Assembly: GCA_002345675.1 (NCBI GenBank)
Contig: DDWL01000051.1
Coordinates: forward strand, 1-64,000
Source: Bacteroidales bacterium UBA2287
GTDB taxonomy: Bacteria; Bacteroidota; Bacteroidia; Bacteroidales; Tenuifilaceae
Length of the DNA: 64,000 bases
Direction of reading: 5' to 3'
The position numbers and the translations under genes were made by a program. Under the pieces are notes generated by a model, which saw nothing but the letters and a program-made list of their open reading frames with translations, was not told the origin of the DNA and made no database searches. Positions 40,833 to 50,996 of the stretch are shown in pieces. The number at the start of each line of letters is the position of its first letter. Position 1 is the first letter of the stretch.

Positions 40833-43800
40833 CTATTTTATAACTAACTTTCCAATGTAACGGCCGTTTTCGGTTTCGGTTACTACAAAGTAAACACCGT
40901 TGGCAATACCTTCGAGCGAAAGCGAACCATTAACCATCGACTTTTCGATCATTACCTGACCGGTTATGCTAATAACCTTAACGGTATACGGTTGGATCGA
41001 GGAATTTTCGATTGCAATGTTAACCGAACCCTTTGCTGGATTTGGGAATAGCTGCATTTGGTTAACAACTATGTTATTGTCTGAGATGCCCGTGCTAATA
41101 TCAAGTTGAACATCGTCTAAAAGAAGGTATCCCTGAAAATCGTCGCTATGGCCATGAAAACCAATAAAGTATGTTCCGTCGGTTGCAGGACTAAAGTTGA
41201 GCGATGCTTGAGTCCACTCCAAATTATCGAGGGTTAGATTCTGGTAAACTGGTGTTGCCGACATTGCAGTTGAAACATTGTTGTTGCCTAAGTAAACGCT
41301 AAGTTTTTCAATAGGATTTGGAACAATCATATCGCCCATTGTTCGGAACCAGAACTTTAAGTTATAGCTCTCGCTAGCTTGTAGCACAACAGGAGGAGTT
41401 ATTAGCCAATCGTTCATGTCGTAAAAGCTAAATATAATATTCATTGCATTAGGTGCCGAATGAGCCATTTCTGGTGTAGCAGCATTTGTAACCACATCCC
41501 AAACGGGGCCATCGTTATTGGTGTTTTCAACGGTCCAGCCAATTGGGTAATTCGAACCGGGGCCAGCAACAACTGCATCGAAGTTTTCGGTCCAAGGAAG
41601 ATTCGTTATTGTTGGGTCGGCCATTGTTGTAAACGACCATACTGGACAACCTGTTGCATCGCCATTCTCGTTATAAGGAACCACTTTCCAGAAGTAGGTT
41701 GTTTCAAACTCAAGAGTTCCCGTGTAGGTGTAGGAAGTGCTATTGCTTCCTGTAAAATCCATTCCGTCAATAATGGTTAGATTATTGGAACTTTCGCCAA
41801 AGTAAAGTTTGTAGCCGTCGGGGTCGCCACCACCGTTAATCCATTGAAAAACAAGGTTAGTCATAATGTTTACGCCAATTGCACCGTTGGCAGGTTTCGA
41901 AACCTGAGCAACATTTGGAGGTGTGCCAGCAGCTAAACTCCAGCTAACATCGTCGAGCCAAATGGAGCTAACCGAAGTTAACTCAGGGTTTCCGCCATGG
42001 CGAATGCCAACGTAAGGGTAACCTTCCATTTCTTCGAAAATTACAGTGTACTGTTGGTGCTCGGCAGTAAGAACAAAGGTTTCAGCCTCAATAAACGATT
42101 CAACGTCGTAAGGGTTAGCCATGCGCCCAACAATAAGCGACATATCGTAATCGCCACCTTTTTTAGCGTAGAACTTAAGCTGGTGAGTATCAAAATTATT
42201 TAGCCCTGGAGTTGCTAATGTAACGGGGTAGTTGTTCTCGGAGAACATTACGAATTTTGCCACGTTTGGAAGCGAGTATGCATAGCTGTCGGCTTTTATG
42301 GCAACCGACGTAAATTCGTGATTGGGATTGTTTAGTGCATTCCAGCCTGTTGGTATGTTTAAACTCGCATCGAATGGTTGGAAAAAGTTGTTAACTAACG
42401 CAGAAGCATTGCCAGTAAGAGCAATTGTGTTATTGCCCGTAAAGTTGCCATCGATATTGAATGTTAGGTTTTTTGAATTAGCACCAACAGCTGTAGGAGA
42501 ATAGGTTATAACGGCATCAACAGTTTCGCCGGGAGCAATATTTGCGGTAAAGTTGCAAGAGTATGGTGTATCAACAGTTGCCCCAGTAATGTTTAAAAAT
42601 CCAGTTCCTGTATTCGAAATGGTAACGTTAATGCTCATTGAGCCCGTAATTGCAAGCAGCGGAAAGTCAACGCTACTAGAGCTTAGCGTAATTTCACCAT
42701 TCCCAGAAATTTCATCAACTACAATATCGTCGATAAAAATTGGAACTCCTGCTTGACCTTCAGGACGCGAGTAGCGCCAGCGAAGGTAAACATTGTCGGA
42801 GGCGTATGCCGATAAATCGAAGAAAGCCCAAGTCCATTCATTTGGGGTTGCTGGCGAAAGGGCTCCGAGTTCGTTCCATGTGTCTCCACCGTCGGCCGAA
42901 ACCTCAATGTAAGTAACGTCCGAGCCTTCAACTTTTTCAACTATGGTTGAATTATTTCTCCACCAGAATGAAACGAAATGATTAGCTGGAAGGTTAATTC
43001 TGGGAGTAACTAAAACAAAATCGCCACCAGTGGTGCTAGGATTACAGACCGCTGCGCCAACGCCACTATGAGTATTGAGTTCGCTAGCTTTATTCCAGTT
43101 TATTGGAGTTGTTTGGTAGTACCAATCGGTTTTTGTCATGTCGCCATACCATCCGGGAGTCCAAATTTCGGTATCCTCAAACCCTTGGGTGTAAGGCAGT
43201 GCCGAAATAACCCTTTGGGTTTGAAAGTTAAATACAGGCGAAGGAGTTTCGTCGGTAGCATTTTTTGCAACAACTCTCCAAAAATAGTTGGTTTTCGACA
43301 AAAGGGGTTCGGTTAGCGTAACTGTAAATGTGCCAGGTGCTGTAACTTCGGCATCGGTAACAATTCGTGCGCTAGCGTTCATCGAAGTTACAAGAGTTTC
43401 GTTGGTGCTTAGGTAAACATCGTAGGCAGTTGTGTTATCGCCAAGGTCGATTGAGAGTTCGGTGTCAACATCAACTTTTGTTGAGGTTGATGCTGGTAAC
43501 TCGTTTTGTGGAGTTTCGGGAGCAGCGCCTGCTTCGTAGTAAAAGCGAATATTGGGTAAACTGCTTGGGTAAGGATTTAAAAATCCATTTCCAGTTGGAA
43601 AACTTGTGTCGGAGCCACTTCCCTTGTTGTTGTTTGTAGTTGATGTGGTTGAATTGAAATTGGGGTACTGGTAGTTGAAATCGCCATTTCGACTTTCCCA
43701 ATGAACAATAATATTGCTAGTTCCATCGTAGGCAAAATCGGTAATGTCAATTATTGTCCAACCATTAAAAGTGATATTTCCACTGTAAACCATCGTATAA

Positions 43801-44102
43801 CCGTTGCTCTCGGGGTTTTCGTAGTTATTGCCAGCAAAAACATTGTCGGTGGTGAGTTTTAAATAAATTTTTTGGGTGTTTGCGGTTTTGGGGCCATTTA
43901 TACAATTAACCGCGATTTGCGTAATGGCATTTGCTCCAACTGCAACCTGCGCAGGGTAAATTGCCGAGTGCCAGCCGTACGACCATGCTCCATAAACTGG
44001 ATAGGATGTTGATACGGTTCCTCCTCCAATTTCTACATAGCTTTGCCCGTTTGCAATAAGAGCGCAAACTGCGAGGGCAATAATTAAGTAAAATCTTTTC
44101 AT
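40833..44102 (-). CDS. Large T9SS-secreted multi-domain surface protein
   Basis: A 1089-residue secreted protein. After a signal peptide (residues 1-20, ending IANGQ) come repeated carbohydrate- or protein-binding type beta domains: a choice-of-anchor-J-like segment (WWRNNSTIVEKVEGSDVTYI), an ASH/HYDIN-type segment beginning ITLSSSSVDFPLLAITGSMS at about residue 475, fibronectin-III-like pieces (TTYFWKVVPYNENG; NYFWRVVAKNATDE), and two cleaved-adhesin-like modules. The C-terminus is a type A T9SS sorting domain (NQMQLFPNPAKGSVNIAIEN...GRYIGKLVIK). It is probably an adhesin or a cell-surface scaffold. Start 44102 is chosen over 44108 (MFMKRF) only by convention. Confidence 0.87.
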   Translation of the reverse strand: MKRFYLIIALAVCALIANGQSYVEIGGGTVSTSYPVYGAWSYGWHSAIYPAQVAVGANAITQIAVNCINGPKTANTQKIYLKLTTDNVFAGNNYENPESNGYTMVYSGNITFNGWTIIDITDFAYDGTSNIIVHWESRNGDFNYQYPNFNSTTSTTNNNKGSGSDTSFPTGNGFLNPYPSSLPNIRFYYEAGAAPETPQNELPASTSTKVDVDTELSIDLGDNTTAYDVYLSTNETLVTSMNASARIVTDAEVTAPGTFTVTLTEPLLSKTNYFWRVVAKNATDETPSPVFNFQTQRVISALPYTQGFEDTEIWTPGWYGDMTKTDWYYQTTPINWNKASELNTHSGVGAAVCNPSTTGGDFVLVTPRINLPANHFVSFWWRNNSTIVEKVEGSDVTYIEVSADGGDTWNELGALSPATPNEWTWAFFDLSAYASDNVYLRWRYSRPEGQAGVPIFIDDIVVDEISGNGEITLSSSSVDFPLLAITGSMSINVTISNTGTGFLNITGATVDTPYSCNFTANIAPGETVDAVITYSPTAVGANSKNLTFNIDGNFTGNNTIALTGNASALVNNFFQPFDASLNIPTGWNALNNPNHEFTSVAIKADSYAYSLPNVAKFVMFSENNYPVTLATPGLNNFDTHQLKFYAKKGGDYDMSLIVGRMANPYDVESFIEAETFVLTAEHQQYTVIFEEMEGYPYVGIRHGGNPELTSVSSIWLDDVSWSLAAGTPPNVAQVSKPANGAIGVNIMTNLVFQWINGGGDPDGYKLYFGESSNNLTIIDGMDFTGSNSTSYTYTGTLEFETTYFWKVVPYNENGDATGCPVWSFTTMADPTITNLPWTENFDAVVAGPGSNYPIGWTVENTNNDGPVWDVVTNAATPEMAHSAPNAMNIIFSFYDMNDWLITPPVVLQASESYNLKFWFRTMGDMIVPNPIEKLSVYLGNNNVSTAMSATPVYQNLTLDNLEWTQASLNFSPATDGTYFIGFHGHSDDFQGYLLLDDVQLDISTGISDNNIVVNQMQLFPNPAKGSVNIAIENSSIQPYTVKVISITGQVMIEKSMVNGSLSLEGIANGVYFVVTETENGRYIGKLVIK

Positions 44103-44196
44103 AAACAAATAATTTTAGGTAAGGGATAATTTTGGCAATGTTAGCGTAACTCCAATTCAAATTAATAGGGGGATTCACCTAATTTTAAAACTCGAT

Positions 44197-44229
44197 TTTG
44201 TTTAAAAGAAACATCTTTTGCTACATTTG
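44197..44229 (+). promoter_or_regulatory. Promoter for the TPR histidine kinase
   Basis: TTTG (44197-44200) and TACATTTG (44222-44229), spacer 21. The ATG is 26 bases after the -7 box. Confidence 0.65.
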
Positions 44230-44255
44230 CAATTACCTTAACCTATTGCTTCGAA

Positions 44256-46412
44256 ATGCGATGCCTTTCAATAAAAATGGTTTTTGTTGTTTTGCTTTTC
44301 TCGTTAATTGGGGATATTTGCTTTGCTCAAAATGTTAGCCAAGTTAAAGCTGATAATGTAGCCCGAAGTAATTGGCAAATCGACTCGTTAATTAGTCTTT
44401 CCGAGCAGTATAGCATAACTCGCCCCAAAAAAGCGCGCACCTTCGCTTTACAAGCACTCGAAATTGCTGAGAAAACAAAGGGAATTGAGCAACAGGCTGT
44501 TTGTCGACTAAGTATTGCCAAGTCGTACAAAACTGTTCGCGATTATAACAGCATTTTGCAAACCCTAAACCCGCTGCTGGCCAATCTTAACGAAATTGAT
44601 AATTACGACATTGTAGCCGAAATATTGAACTCAATAGGAATTGCCCATTACCAGCTGGGGCACGACACAATACCTTTAAGTAAATATATTAACGAAAAAA
44701 ATTTAGATAGAACACAATCGGATTTAGAGAGCATTTCGTTAGGACTAAAGGCTATTGGTCGATTTTATTCGAAAATAGGAAGTAACGAAAAAGCAATTGA
44801 ATTTCTTAAAAAAAGTGTTCGAATCGATTCGATTATTGGAAATCCTGAGCATTTGGGCGAATCAATATTGCTTTTGGCAAAAGCTAACATTCAAGCACAA
44901 AACATTGTAACGGCCGAAACGCTTCTTCAAGAATCGCTTTTCAACCTTAAAAAGGTTAATAGGCCCGACCTTAATATGGAGGCCTATACTACTTTAGCAG
45001 AAATATGTGCTTTGAGCAATCCTCTCCAATCGCAAGAATATCTCAACTTAGCATTGGCCGAAAAGGTTCCCATTGATTCTTTTAGAGTAACGATTTTGAA
45101 GTCATTGATTCAGGCTGCCAGTAATAATCCCGATAGCGCAATTGAAACAATAAAAAAAGCCAAACCCTTTATTAATTCTGTAAAACAGAACGAAGAATAC
45201 TGGAGCACTCGGCTTGTTATTGCCAATTCCTTATGGCAAAAGCGGAATACAGTTAGCGCCATAGCCCTTTACAACGAAGTAGTTGATTCGACTAATAATA
45301 TTGGTTTAAAGCAAATAGCCATAAAAGGTACTTTTCAACTTGCCGAAATATATACAGTACGAGGAAAACCTCTGGAGGCAAACAGAATTCTTTTGAAACA
45401 CCTTAGCATTCGAAACGAATTTGAATTGAAGCAAAGGAAACTTCAGAAAAACTCCCCTGCCAGTTCGCTCGAACGCAAACTCGATGCCTACCAAAGGGAA
45501 GCTAAACTGCAAAATTTAATTATTGAAAAGGAGGAAACCCGAAGGAATCTTCTTTTAATTCTTGTCGCAATTACTCTTCCGCTGCTTGTACTCATTAGTT
45601 TTCTTTTAGTTGGAAGAATTAGGGCAAGCAAGGTGCTGGCTCTGCGAAACAAGCAAATTGAGCAGCAAAACGAGGAGCTTAATACCATTAACGAGCAGCT
45701 TTTACATTCGCAGCATAAATTAATGAGGCTTAACCAAACAAAGGACAAGTTTTTCTCAATTGTTGCACACGACTTAAAGAGCCCTTTGGTTGCACTAAAA
45801 ACTTCGGTTTATAATATGAGGCAATCGATGCAGGTTGTTGAGAATACCCAGCATGGAAACCTTTCGGTTCTCGAAGAGGCCCTTACAAATACCATTAACC
45901 TTTTAAATAATCTCCTTTTTTGGGCGCTATCGCAGGAAGATTCCATTGAGTTTCAGCCCGAAGAGTTTAATGTTGCTGAGTGCCTCGAGGTTGAGGTTAC
46001 AAATGCAAAGCTCATCGCGTCGCATAAAAACATTGCCTTAAAAATCGACATTCCCAAATCGCTTCAAGTTGAAACCGATTTAAATATGTTTCTTTTTATT
46101 TTTCGGAATATACTTTCGAACGCACTAAAATTCACTCCCGAACAAGGCAAAATTTTCGTTACAACTGCAATAAATAGCAACAACATTTCGGTTACAATTA
46201 GCGATACAGGTAAAGGAATGACAACCGAAGAACTTAACTCTCTTTTCGAAATTAGCGAGGAAAAATTTCGAGGGAAAAAGCGTACTAACTCCGGAACTGG
46301 GCTGGGGCTTTTGCTTTCGAAGGAGTTTGCTGCTAAAATGGGAGGCACAATTGTTGCTAAATCAGAGGTTGACAATGGAACCGTTTTCACAATTAGTATA
46401 CCCAATAAGTAA
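44256..46412 (+). CDS. Sensor histidine kinase with periplasmic TPR domain
   Basis: A 718-residue kinase. A signal peptide (residues 1-25) precedes TPR-like helices (about 30-400), then a transmembrane helix (LLLILVAITLPLLVLISFLL, about residues 428-447), a coiled coil (QIEQQNEELNTINEQLLHSQ), HisKA with FFSIVAHDLKSPLVALKTSV (His about residue 508), and HATPase with NALKFTPEQGK, DTGKGM and GTGLGLLLSKEFAAKMGG. TPR-type sensors of this layout are common in Bacteroidota; the signal is unknown. The gene is followed after three bases by its likely response regulator. Confidence 0.92.
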   Translation: MRCLSIKMVFVVLLFSLIGDICFAQNVSQVKADNVARSNWQIDSLISLSEQYSITRPKKARTFALQALEIAEKTKGIEQQAVCRLSIAKSYKTVRDYNSILQTLNPLLANLNEIDNYDIVAEILNSIGIAHYQLGHDTIPLSKYINEKNLDRTQSDLESISLGLKAIGRFYSKIGSNEKAIEFLKKSVRIDSIIGNPEHLGESILLLAKANIQAQNIVTAETLLQESLFNLKKVNRPDLNMEAYTTLAEICALSNPLQSQEYLNLALAEKVPIDSFRVTILKSLIQAASNNPDSAIETIKKAKPFINSVKQNEEYWSTRLVIANSLWQKRNTVSAIALYNEVVDSTNNIGLKQIAIKGTFQLAEIYTVRGKPLEANRILLKHLSIRNEFELKQRKLQKNSPASSLERKLDAYQREAKLQNLIIEKEETRRNLLLILVAITLPLLVLISFLLVGRIRASKVLALRNKQIEQQNEELNTINEQLLHSQHKLMRLNQTKDKFFSIVAHDLKSPLVALKTSVYNMRQSMQVVENTQHGNLSVLEEALTNTINLLNNLLFWALSQEDSIEFQPEEFNVAECLEVEVTNAKLIASHKNIALKIDIPKSLQVETDLNMFLFIFRNILSNALKFTPEQGKIFVTTAINSNNISVTISDTGKGMTTEELNSLFEISEEKFRGKKRTNSGTGLGLLLSKEFAAKMGGTIVAKSEVDNGTVFTISIPNK

Positions 46413-46415
46413 CAA

Positions 46416-47096
46416 ATGGCTTTTGCTCCCAAAACCATAGTTATAGCCGACGATCATCCTATTTTTAGGGTTGGCGTAGTTAGCGTTTTAAATAGAATTG
46501 AGGGCTACAAGGTAATTGGAGAAGCCGAAAATGGACTTGAGGCAATTGACTTAATAGTGAAGCACAAGCCCGACATAGCAATTCTCGACCTCGACATGCC
46601 TAAAAGCAACGGAATTAATGTGGTAAATAGAATTGTAGAACTGCATTTGCCAACTCGAATGGTAATACTTACGGCACATACCGATCCTAAAACATTTATG
46701 CAAATAGCCGAAATGCAAGAGGTTAGCATTTTGCTAAAAGAAAATGCCATAAACGAGCTGCCACAATGCTTGCAGAGTATTTCCGAAGGTAAAGTGTTTA
46801 TTAGCCAAATTTGCAGAAAGGTAATTAGCAAATTTCAGCAGCAGCATAATTCAGTTCAAAAAATTGTAAATCGGCTTAAGGAGCTTACGTCAACCGAAAT
46901 ACGAATACTTTCGCTTATTGGCGAAGGGTTAACCACACAGCAAATTGCCGATAGGCAAAGCAACAGCTTCAAGACCATCGAAAACCATCGAACTAACATT
47001 GCCAATAAACTGGATATTTCGGGGGCTAATAACCTATTGGTCTTTGCCGTCGAAAACAAGGAGTTGATTAGTAGTGCTTTAGGTAAAAAAGGGTAA
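46416..47096 (+). CDS. NarL/LuxR-family response regulator
   Basis: A 226-residue regulator with a receiver domain (IADDHPIFRVGVVSVLNRIE; Asp about residue 60 in AILDLDMPKSNGINVV) and a C-terminal LuxR-type helix-turn-helix (LTSTEIRILSLIGEGLTTQQ, then KTIENHRTNIANKLDI). It begins four bases after the TPR kinase stop and is its probable partner. The regulon cannot be read. Confidence 0.94.
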   Translation: MAFAPKTIVIADDHPIFRVGVVSVLNRIEGYKVIGEAENGLEAIDLIVKHKPDIAILDLDMPKSNGINVVNRIVELHLPTRMVILTAHTDPKTFMQIAEMQEVSILLKENAINELPQCLQSISEGKVFISQICRKVISKFQQQHNSVQKIVNRLKELTSTEIRILSLIGEGLTTQQIADRQSNSFKTIENHRTNIANKLDISGANNLLVFAVENKELISSALGKKG

Positions 47097-47136
47097 CTTG
47101 TAACGAATTTAAGAACGTTTCAATCGAATTGCGATA

Positions 47137-47144
47137 TACATTTG
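47137..47144 (+). promoter_or_regulatory. -7 promoter box for the HAMP kinase
   Basis: TACATTTG matches TAnnTTTG, 20 bases before the proposed TTG start at 47165. Confidence 0.55.
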
Positions 47145-47164
47145 TATAATCAAACTCTACCGCC

Positions 47165-48673
47165 TTGTTCCGAAAATTTCTTTTTAACTATCGTATTTTT
47201 ATTTGGGTACTCCTTATCCTCGCTTTGATAATGGGAGGTGGCTTTTTGGTTATTGCCTTTTCGTATAAGCTTCAAAAGAAAACCGAAAGCTACATTGAAG
47301 CGGCTCGAACGAGTGTAAGCATTGCCAAGGAAATGGAGAACGAGCTTACCGCAATTCGCGGACTTACATTTACTTACCTTGTAAATAAGTCCGATGTTTG
47401 GCTCGATTCGATGAAGAACCGACAAATGAAGTTTATTATTTACCTCGAAAGGGCCAGAGCTAAGGCCAATTCGCCCGAAGAGGAGAGGCTGGTTCAGCAA
47501 ATTTCGGCACTTTTTACCAACTACGAGCAAAATATTATTACTTCTGCTTCGCTTGTAAAAACTGGAAACATTAGTAAAGCCAATGCGCTAATTGCCCACT
47601 CGGCACAGGATTTATTTAGCACAATTCAAGACAAAAGTAATCAGTACATTAAACTGAACAAAAGCGCCGAAACGCTTTACGAACTCGAAATTGCGAAAAC
47701 TAATTCCATTATTCTAAAAACAATGGTTTCACTTGGTATAGGTGGCATTGTAGCTGGGTTGCTGCTTGGTTGGCTTTTAACCCGAATGCTTTTTGGACCA
47801 ATAAATCAACTTGTGCTCACCATTAGAAGCGCTACGGGCGAAACCGTACTTGAGCGGTTTAAACTTCCCCATGGTGGCGAACTCGACGAACTTGGCAACA
47901 GGGTTAAGGATTTAATTGACCGGATAAATCAGGCAAACGAAGACTTAAATCGTAATCGAGAGTTGCTACAGTACTCGAACAAGTATGCAACTTTAGGCAA
48001 AATTGCGCCAACCATTGCGCACGAAATTCGTAATCCTTTGGCGGCTATTAAAATGTTGGTGTATTCTATTAGAGAAGAGCATAACTTACCCGACTCAATA
48101 AAAGAGGATTTGGATATTATTTCGAGCGAAATTGACAGAATGGAGGGTTTTACAAAAGATTTTTTAAAGTTTGCAAAGCCTGCCGACCCCATTTTTACCC
48201 TTGTAAATCCAACCGATAGTCTTGTTGAAGTAATTCAGCTGCTCAAGCCCCGACTAAAGAAAAATTCGATTCAACTAATCGATAATGCCTCGGTAAATAC
48301 TGCCTATGTTATGGCCGATGTGGGCCATTTAAAGCAACTTTACATGAATATTATTCTTAATGCTGTTGAGGTTATGCCAAAAAATGGGCAGTTGCTAATC
48401 GATGCGAGTATTATTACGAATTGCCAAAACGATAAAGTTCTTGCACACACGGATTTTTTACGGATTTCGTTTAACGACTCAGGTCCTGGAATTCCCGAGG
48501 CTATTATGAAAACTCTTTTCGAGCCATTTATCAGGGGCAGCGAGCAAGGGGTTGGTCTTGGTCTTTCAATTTCGCAAGGAATTGCCACAACTCACGGTGG
48601 CTGGATTAGTGCCGAAAACAAGGAGCACGAAAAGGGAGCAATTTTTCATATTTTTCTTCCCATTAAATCGTAA
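47165..48673 (+). CDS. HAMP-domain sensor histidine kinase, TTG start
   Basis: A 502-residue membrane kinase. Two transmembrane helices (about residues 10-32 and 182-206) flank a periplasmic, four-helix-bundle-like region; then HAMP (RMLFGPINQLVLTIRSATGE), HisKA with KIAPTIAHEIRNPLAAIKML (His near residue 287), and HATPase with MNIILNAVEVMPKNGQLLID, NDSGPGIPEAIM and GVGLGLSISQGIATTHGG. The NtrB-like arrangement fits its neighbour, a sigma-54 activator, 20 bases downstream. The frame starts at TTG 47165, 20 bases after a full -7 box. Confidence 0.92.
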   Translation: MFRKFLFNYRIFIWVLLILALIMGGGFLVIAFSYKLQKKTESYIEAARTSVSIAKEMENELTAIRGLTFTYLVNKSDVWLDSMKNRQMKFIIYLERARAKANSPEEERLVQQISALFTNYEQNIITSASLVKTGNISKANALIAHSAQDLFSTIQDKSNQYIKLNKSAETLYELEIAKTNSIILKTMVSLGIGGIVAGLLLGWLLTRMLFGPINQLVLTIRSATGETVLERFKLPHGGELDELGNRVKDLIDRINQANEDLNRNRELLQYSNKYATLGKIAPTIAHEIRNPLAAIKMLVYSIREEHNLPDSIKEDLDIISSEIDRMEGFTKDFLKFAKPADPIFTLVNPTDSLVEVIQLLKPRLKKNSIQLIDNASVNTAYVMADVGHLKQLYMNIILNAVEVMPKNGQLLIDASIITNCQNDKVLAHTDFLRISFNDSGPGIPEAIMKTLFEPFIRGSEQGVGLGLSISQGIATTHGGWISAENKEHEKGAIFHIFLPIKS

Positions 48674-48692
48674 CGATTAAAAAGCATATAAA

Positions 48693-50099
48693 ATGTATAA
48701 AGTTCTTATTGTCGACGACGAGCAAAGCGTAAGGTACTCGTTTAAAAAGCTTTTAGGAACGTCGAACTACGAGCTAATTGAAGCCAGTAATGCCGAAACA
48801 GCTCTGGCTACTTTTAATCGAGAGAAGCCCAATTTAGTAATTCTCGACATTGAAATGCCTGGCAAAGATGGCATTCAGGTTTTAAAGGAACTCAAAGAAA
48901 TTTCTCCGTTAACCCCAGTTATTATTATAACTGCGTATGGCTCGGGCGACCGTGTTATAAAGGCAATGAAGTACGGTGCATACGAGTATGTTGAGAAACC
49001 ATTCGATATTCCTCGGTTAATATCAATAATCGACGAGGCGCTAAAAGCCACTCAACATAGTAGCGGGAATATTGTCGACCCCAAAGCAATTTCGAAAGAA
49101 AAGGTTAAACCCAACGACGAGGTTATTGTAGGCGAAAGTTCGGCTATAAAAGAGGTTTTTAAACTTATTGGGCGTGTTGCGGCAAGCGATGCAAGTATTC
49201 TTATTGTTGGCGAAAGCGGAACAGGTAAGGAGTTGGTTGCAAAGGCAATTCATAGGTATAGCGACAGGTTGGGAAAGCCGTTTATTGCAATAAACTGTGC
49301 TGCCATTCCCGAAGCTCTACTCGAAAGCGAACTTTTTGGCTACGAAAAGGGTGCCTTTACTGGCGCCGAGCGCCAGAAGCTTGGAAAATTTGAGGAAGCC
49401 AACGGCGGAACCCTTTTCCTCGACGAGGTTGGCGACATGGGTTTGTCGCTTCAGTCGAAGCTGCTTCGAGTTCTTCAAGAGGGAACTTTCGAACGCTTAG
49501 GAAGTTCTAAAAACATTAAGGTCGATGTTCGCATTGTAGCAGCAACTAATCGAAACCTCGAGAACGACATTGTTCGAAAGGCGTTTCGCGAAGACCTTTA
49601 CTATAGGCTAAAAGTGGTTACCATAACCCTGCCCCCGCTTCGAATGAGAAAGGACGACATACCATTGCTTACCCAGCATTTTATGCTAAAGCATTCGAAG
49701 GAAAACCGAGCCGACAGACTTGTAGTGCACCCCGAAGCATTGAGTAAAATGCGAGAGTACTCGTGGCCAGGCAATATTAGGGAACTCGAAAATGTAGTTA
49801 AAAGGGCTATAATTCTTACAAAAGGTAATGTTATAAACCCCGATCTTCTGTTCGAAGGCATCGAAAAACCATCGTCTCACAGCCCAATAGGTCACGATCG
49901 GCTGTCGAACTACCTATCCGAAACAACCAGCTTATCCGAGGGTAATGTTTACAAACTTGTTGTTGACGAGGTCGAAAGAGACCTCATTAAATGGGCACTC
50001 GATAAAACCAGCTGGAATCAGGCACAGGCCGCTAAAATACTGGGCATATCAAGGGTTATGATTCACGAACGAATAGAAAAGTACGAATTAAAGCAGTAG
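48693..50099 (+). CDS. Sigma-54-dependent response regulator, NtrC family
   Basis: A 468-residue activator. Receiver domain: VLIVDDEQSVRYSFKKLLG, Asp in LVILDIEMPGKDGIQVLKEL (about residue 54). AAA+ sigma-54 interaction domain: Walker A GESGTGKELVAKAIHRYS (about residues 174-191), the sigma-54-contact loop GAFTGAERQKLGKFEEANGG and Walker B LFLDEVGDMGLSLQSKLL. C-terminal Fis-type HTH: KTSWNQAQAAKILGISRVMI. It responds to the kinase encoded just before it and activates sigma-54 promoters. Confidence 0.95.
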   Translation: MYKVLIVDDEQSVRYSFKKLLGTSNYELIEASNAETALATFNREKPNLVILDIEMPGKDGIQVLKELKEISPLTPVIIITAYGSGDRVIKAMKYGAYEYVEKPFDIPRLISIIDEALKATQHSSGNIVDPKAISKEKVKPNDEVIVGESSAIKEVFKLIGRVAASDASILIVGESGTGKELVAKAIHRYSDRLGKPFIAINCAAIPEALLESELFGYEKGAFTGAERQKLGKFEEANGGTLFLDEVGDMGLSLQSKLLRVLQEGTFERLGSSKNIKVDVRIVAATNRNLENDIVRKAFREDLYYRLKVVTITLPPLRMRKDDIPLLTQHFMLKHSKENRADRLVVHPEALSKMREYSWPGNIRELENVVKRAIILTKGNVINPDLLFEGIEKPSSHSPIGHDRLSNYLSETTSLSEGNVYKLVVDEVERDLIKWALDKTSWNQAQAAKILGISRVMIHERIEKYELKQ

Positions 50100-50419
50100 T
50101 TGAGAAGATGATTATTACGGTGCTCTGCGCCTTGATGACAACGAGTATATGGTAATTTTACAAATATTGTGCGGCGCTGCCGCTTAAATAACCGACATTG
50201 ATTAATTAGGATTTCTATTTTCTATATGAATAGAACATACATCTATTTAAAATCCATCGATTTATAGTTTAATAAAGGGTGTTAATTTGAAATTTAACAT
50301 CATAATTGTTATGAAAAAAGGATTGGATTATTGCTGAGTATCTGGGCTTTGATTTTTTTCATTATAATTCTGTAACCTTTGCCCTTTAGTATGGTAATCC
50401 TTTATGAAAACCCAAATGA
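50100..50419. promoter_or_regulatory. Intergenic region upstream of the ECF sigma gene
   Basis: No gene is seen. GTGCGGCGCTGCCGC (50171-50185) is a small GC-rich hairpin. TGTAACCTTT (50371-50380) resembles the -35 of ECF-type promoters in this phylum, so autoregulation by the sigma factor is possible but unproven. Confidence 0.35.
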
Positions 50420-50986
50420 ATGAATGCAACTGAATTAAAAAGCGATAATTCTCTAATGCTCGAAGCCCAAGATGGTAATTTAAAAGCTATAGGCGAGTTA
50501 TACGATAGGCATCAGAAAAAATTGTATGGTTTCTTTGTAAGGCTTACAAATAACTCTTTTTGCAGCTGCGATTTAACGCAAAATGTGTTCCTGCGAATAT
50601 TAAAATTTAGGCATACATATAATCCTGCACACCAGTTTCGAACTTGGATGTACCAAATTGCAAGGAATGTTCTTTCCGACTTTTATAATTCAAAGAATAA
50701 ATTGGTCGAATATTCGAATGACATTGATAATGTGCGGCATAATGAAATTGAACATCAGCATGGTTACGCATCGAGGGAGGATTTAGTTTTATATAGAGCC
50801 ATTGGGCAACTCTCTAAAGAACAGCAACTACTAATTGAAATGAGCAAATTTCAAAAGCTAAAATATGAGGAAATTGCCCTAATAACAAACGATTCGGTAG
50901 GCAATATTAAAGTAAAAGTACATAGGGCCATTGCACTTCTAAAGGAAAAATACTTTGAAGTAGATAGAACTATCGATTTTGAATAA
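50420..50986 (+). CDS. ECF-family RNA polymerase sigma factor
   Basis: A 188-residue sigma factor. Region 2 includes AIGELYDRHQKKLYGFFVRL and RTWMYQIARNVLSDFYNSKN; region 4 includes LSKEQQLLIEMSKFQKLKYE and ITNDSVGNIKVKVHRAIALL, with the helix-turn-helix that reads the -35 box. It is the first gene of a three-gene operon with its predicted anti-sigma factor. The gene body and its partner overlap in reading-frame possibilities only; the stop at 50984 is followed by the anti-sigma ATG at 50997. Confidence 0.94.
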   Translation: MNATELKSDNSLMLEAQDGNLKAIGELYDRHQKKLYGFFVRLTNNSFCSCDLTQNVFLRILKFRHTYNPAHQFRTWMYQIARNVLSDFYNSKNKLVEYSNDIDNVRHNEIEHQHGYASREDLVLYRAIGQLSKEQQLLIEMSKFQKLKYEEIALITNDSVGNIKVKVHRAIALLKEKYFEVDRTIDFE

Positions 50987-50996
50987 TACAACAGCT

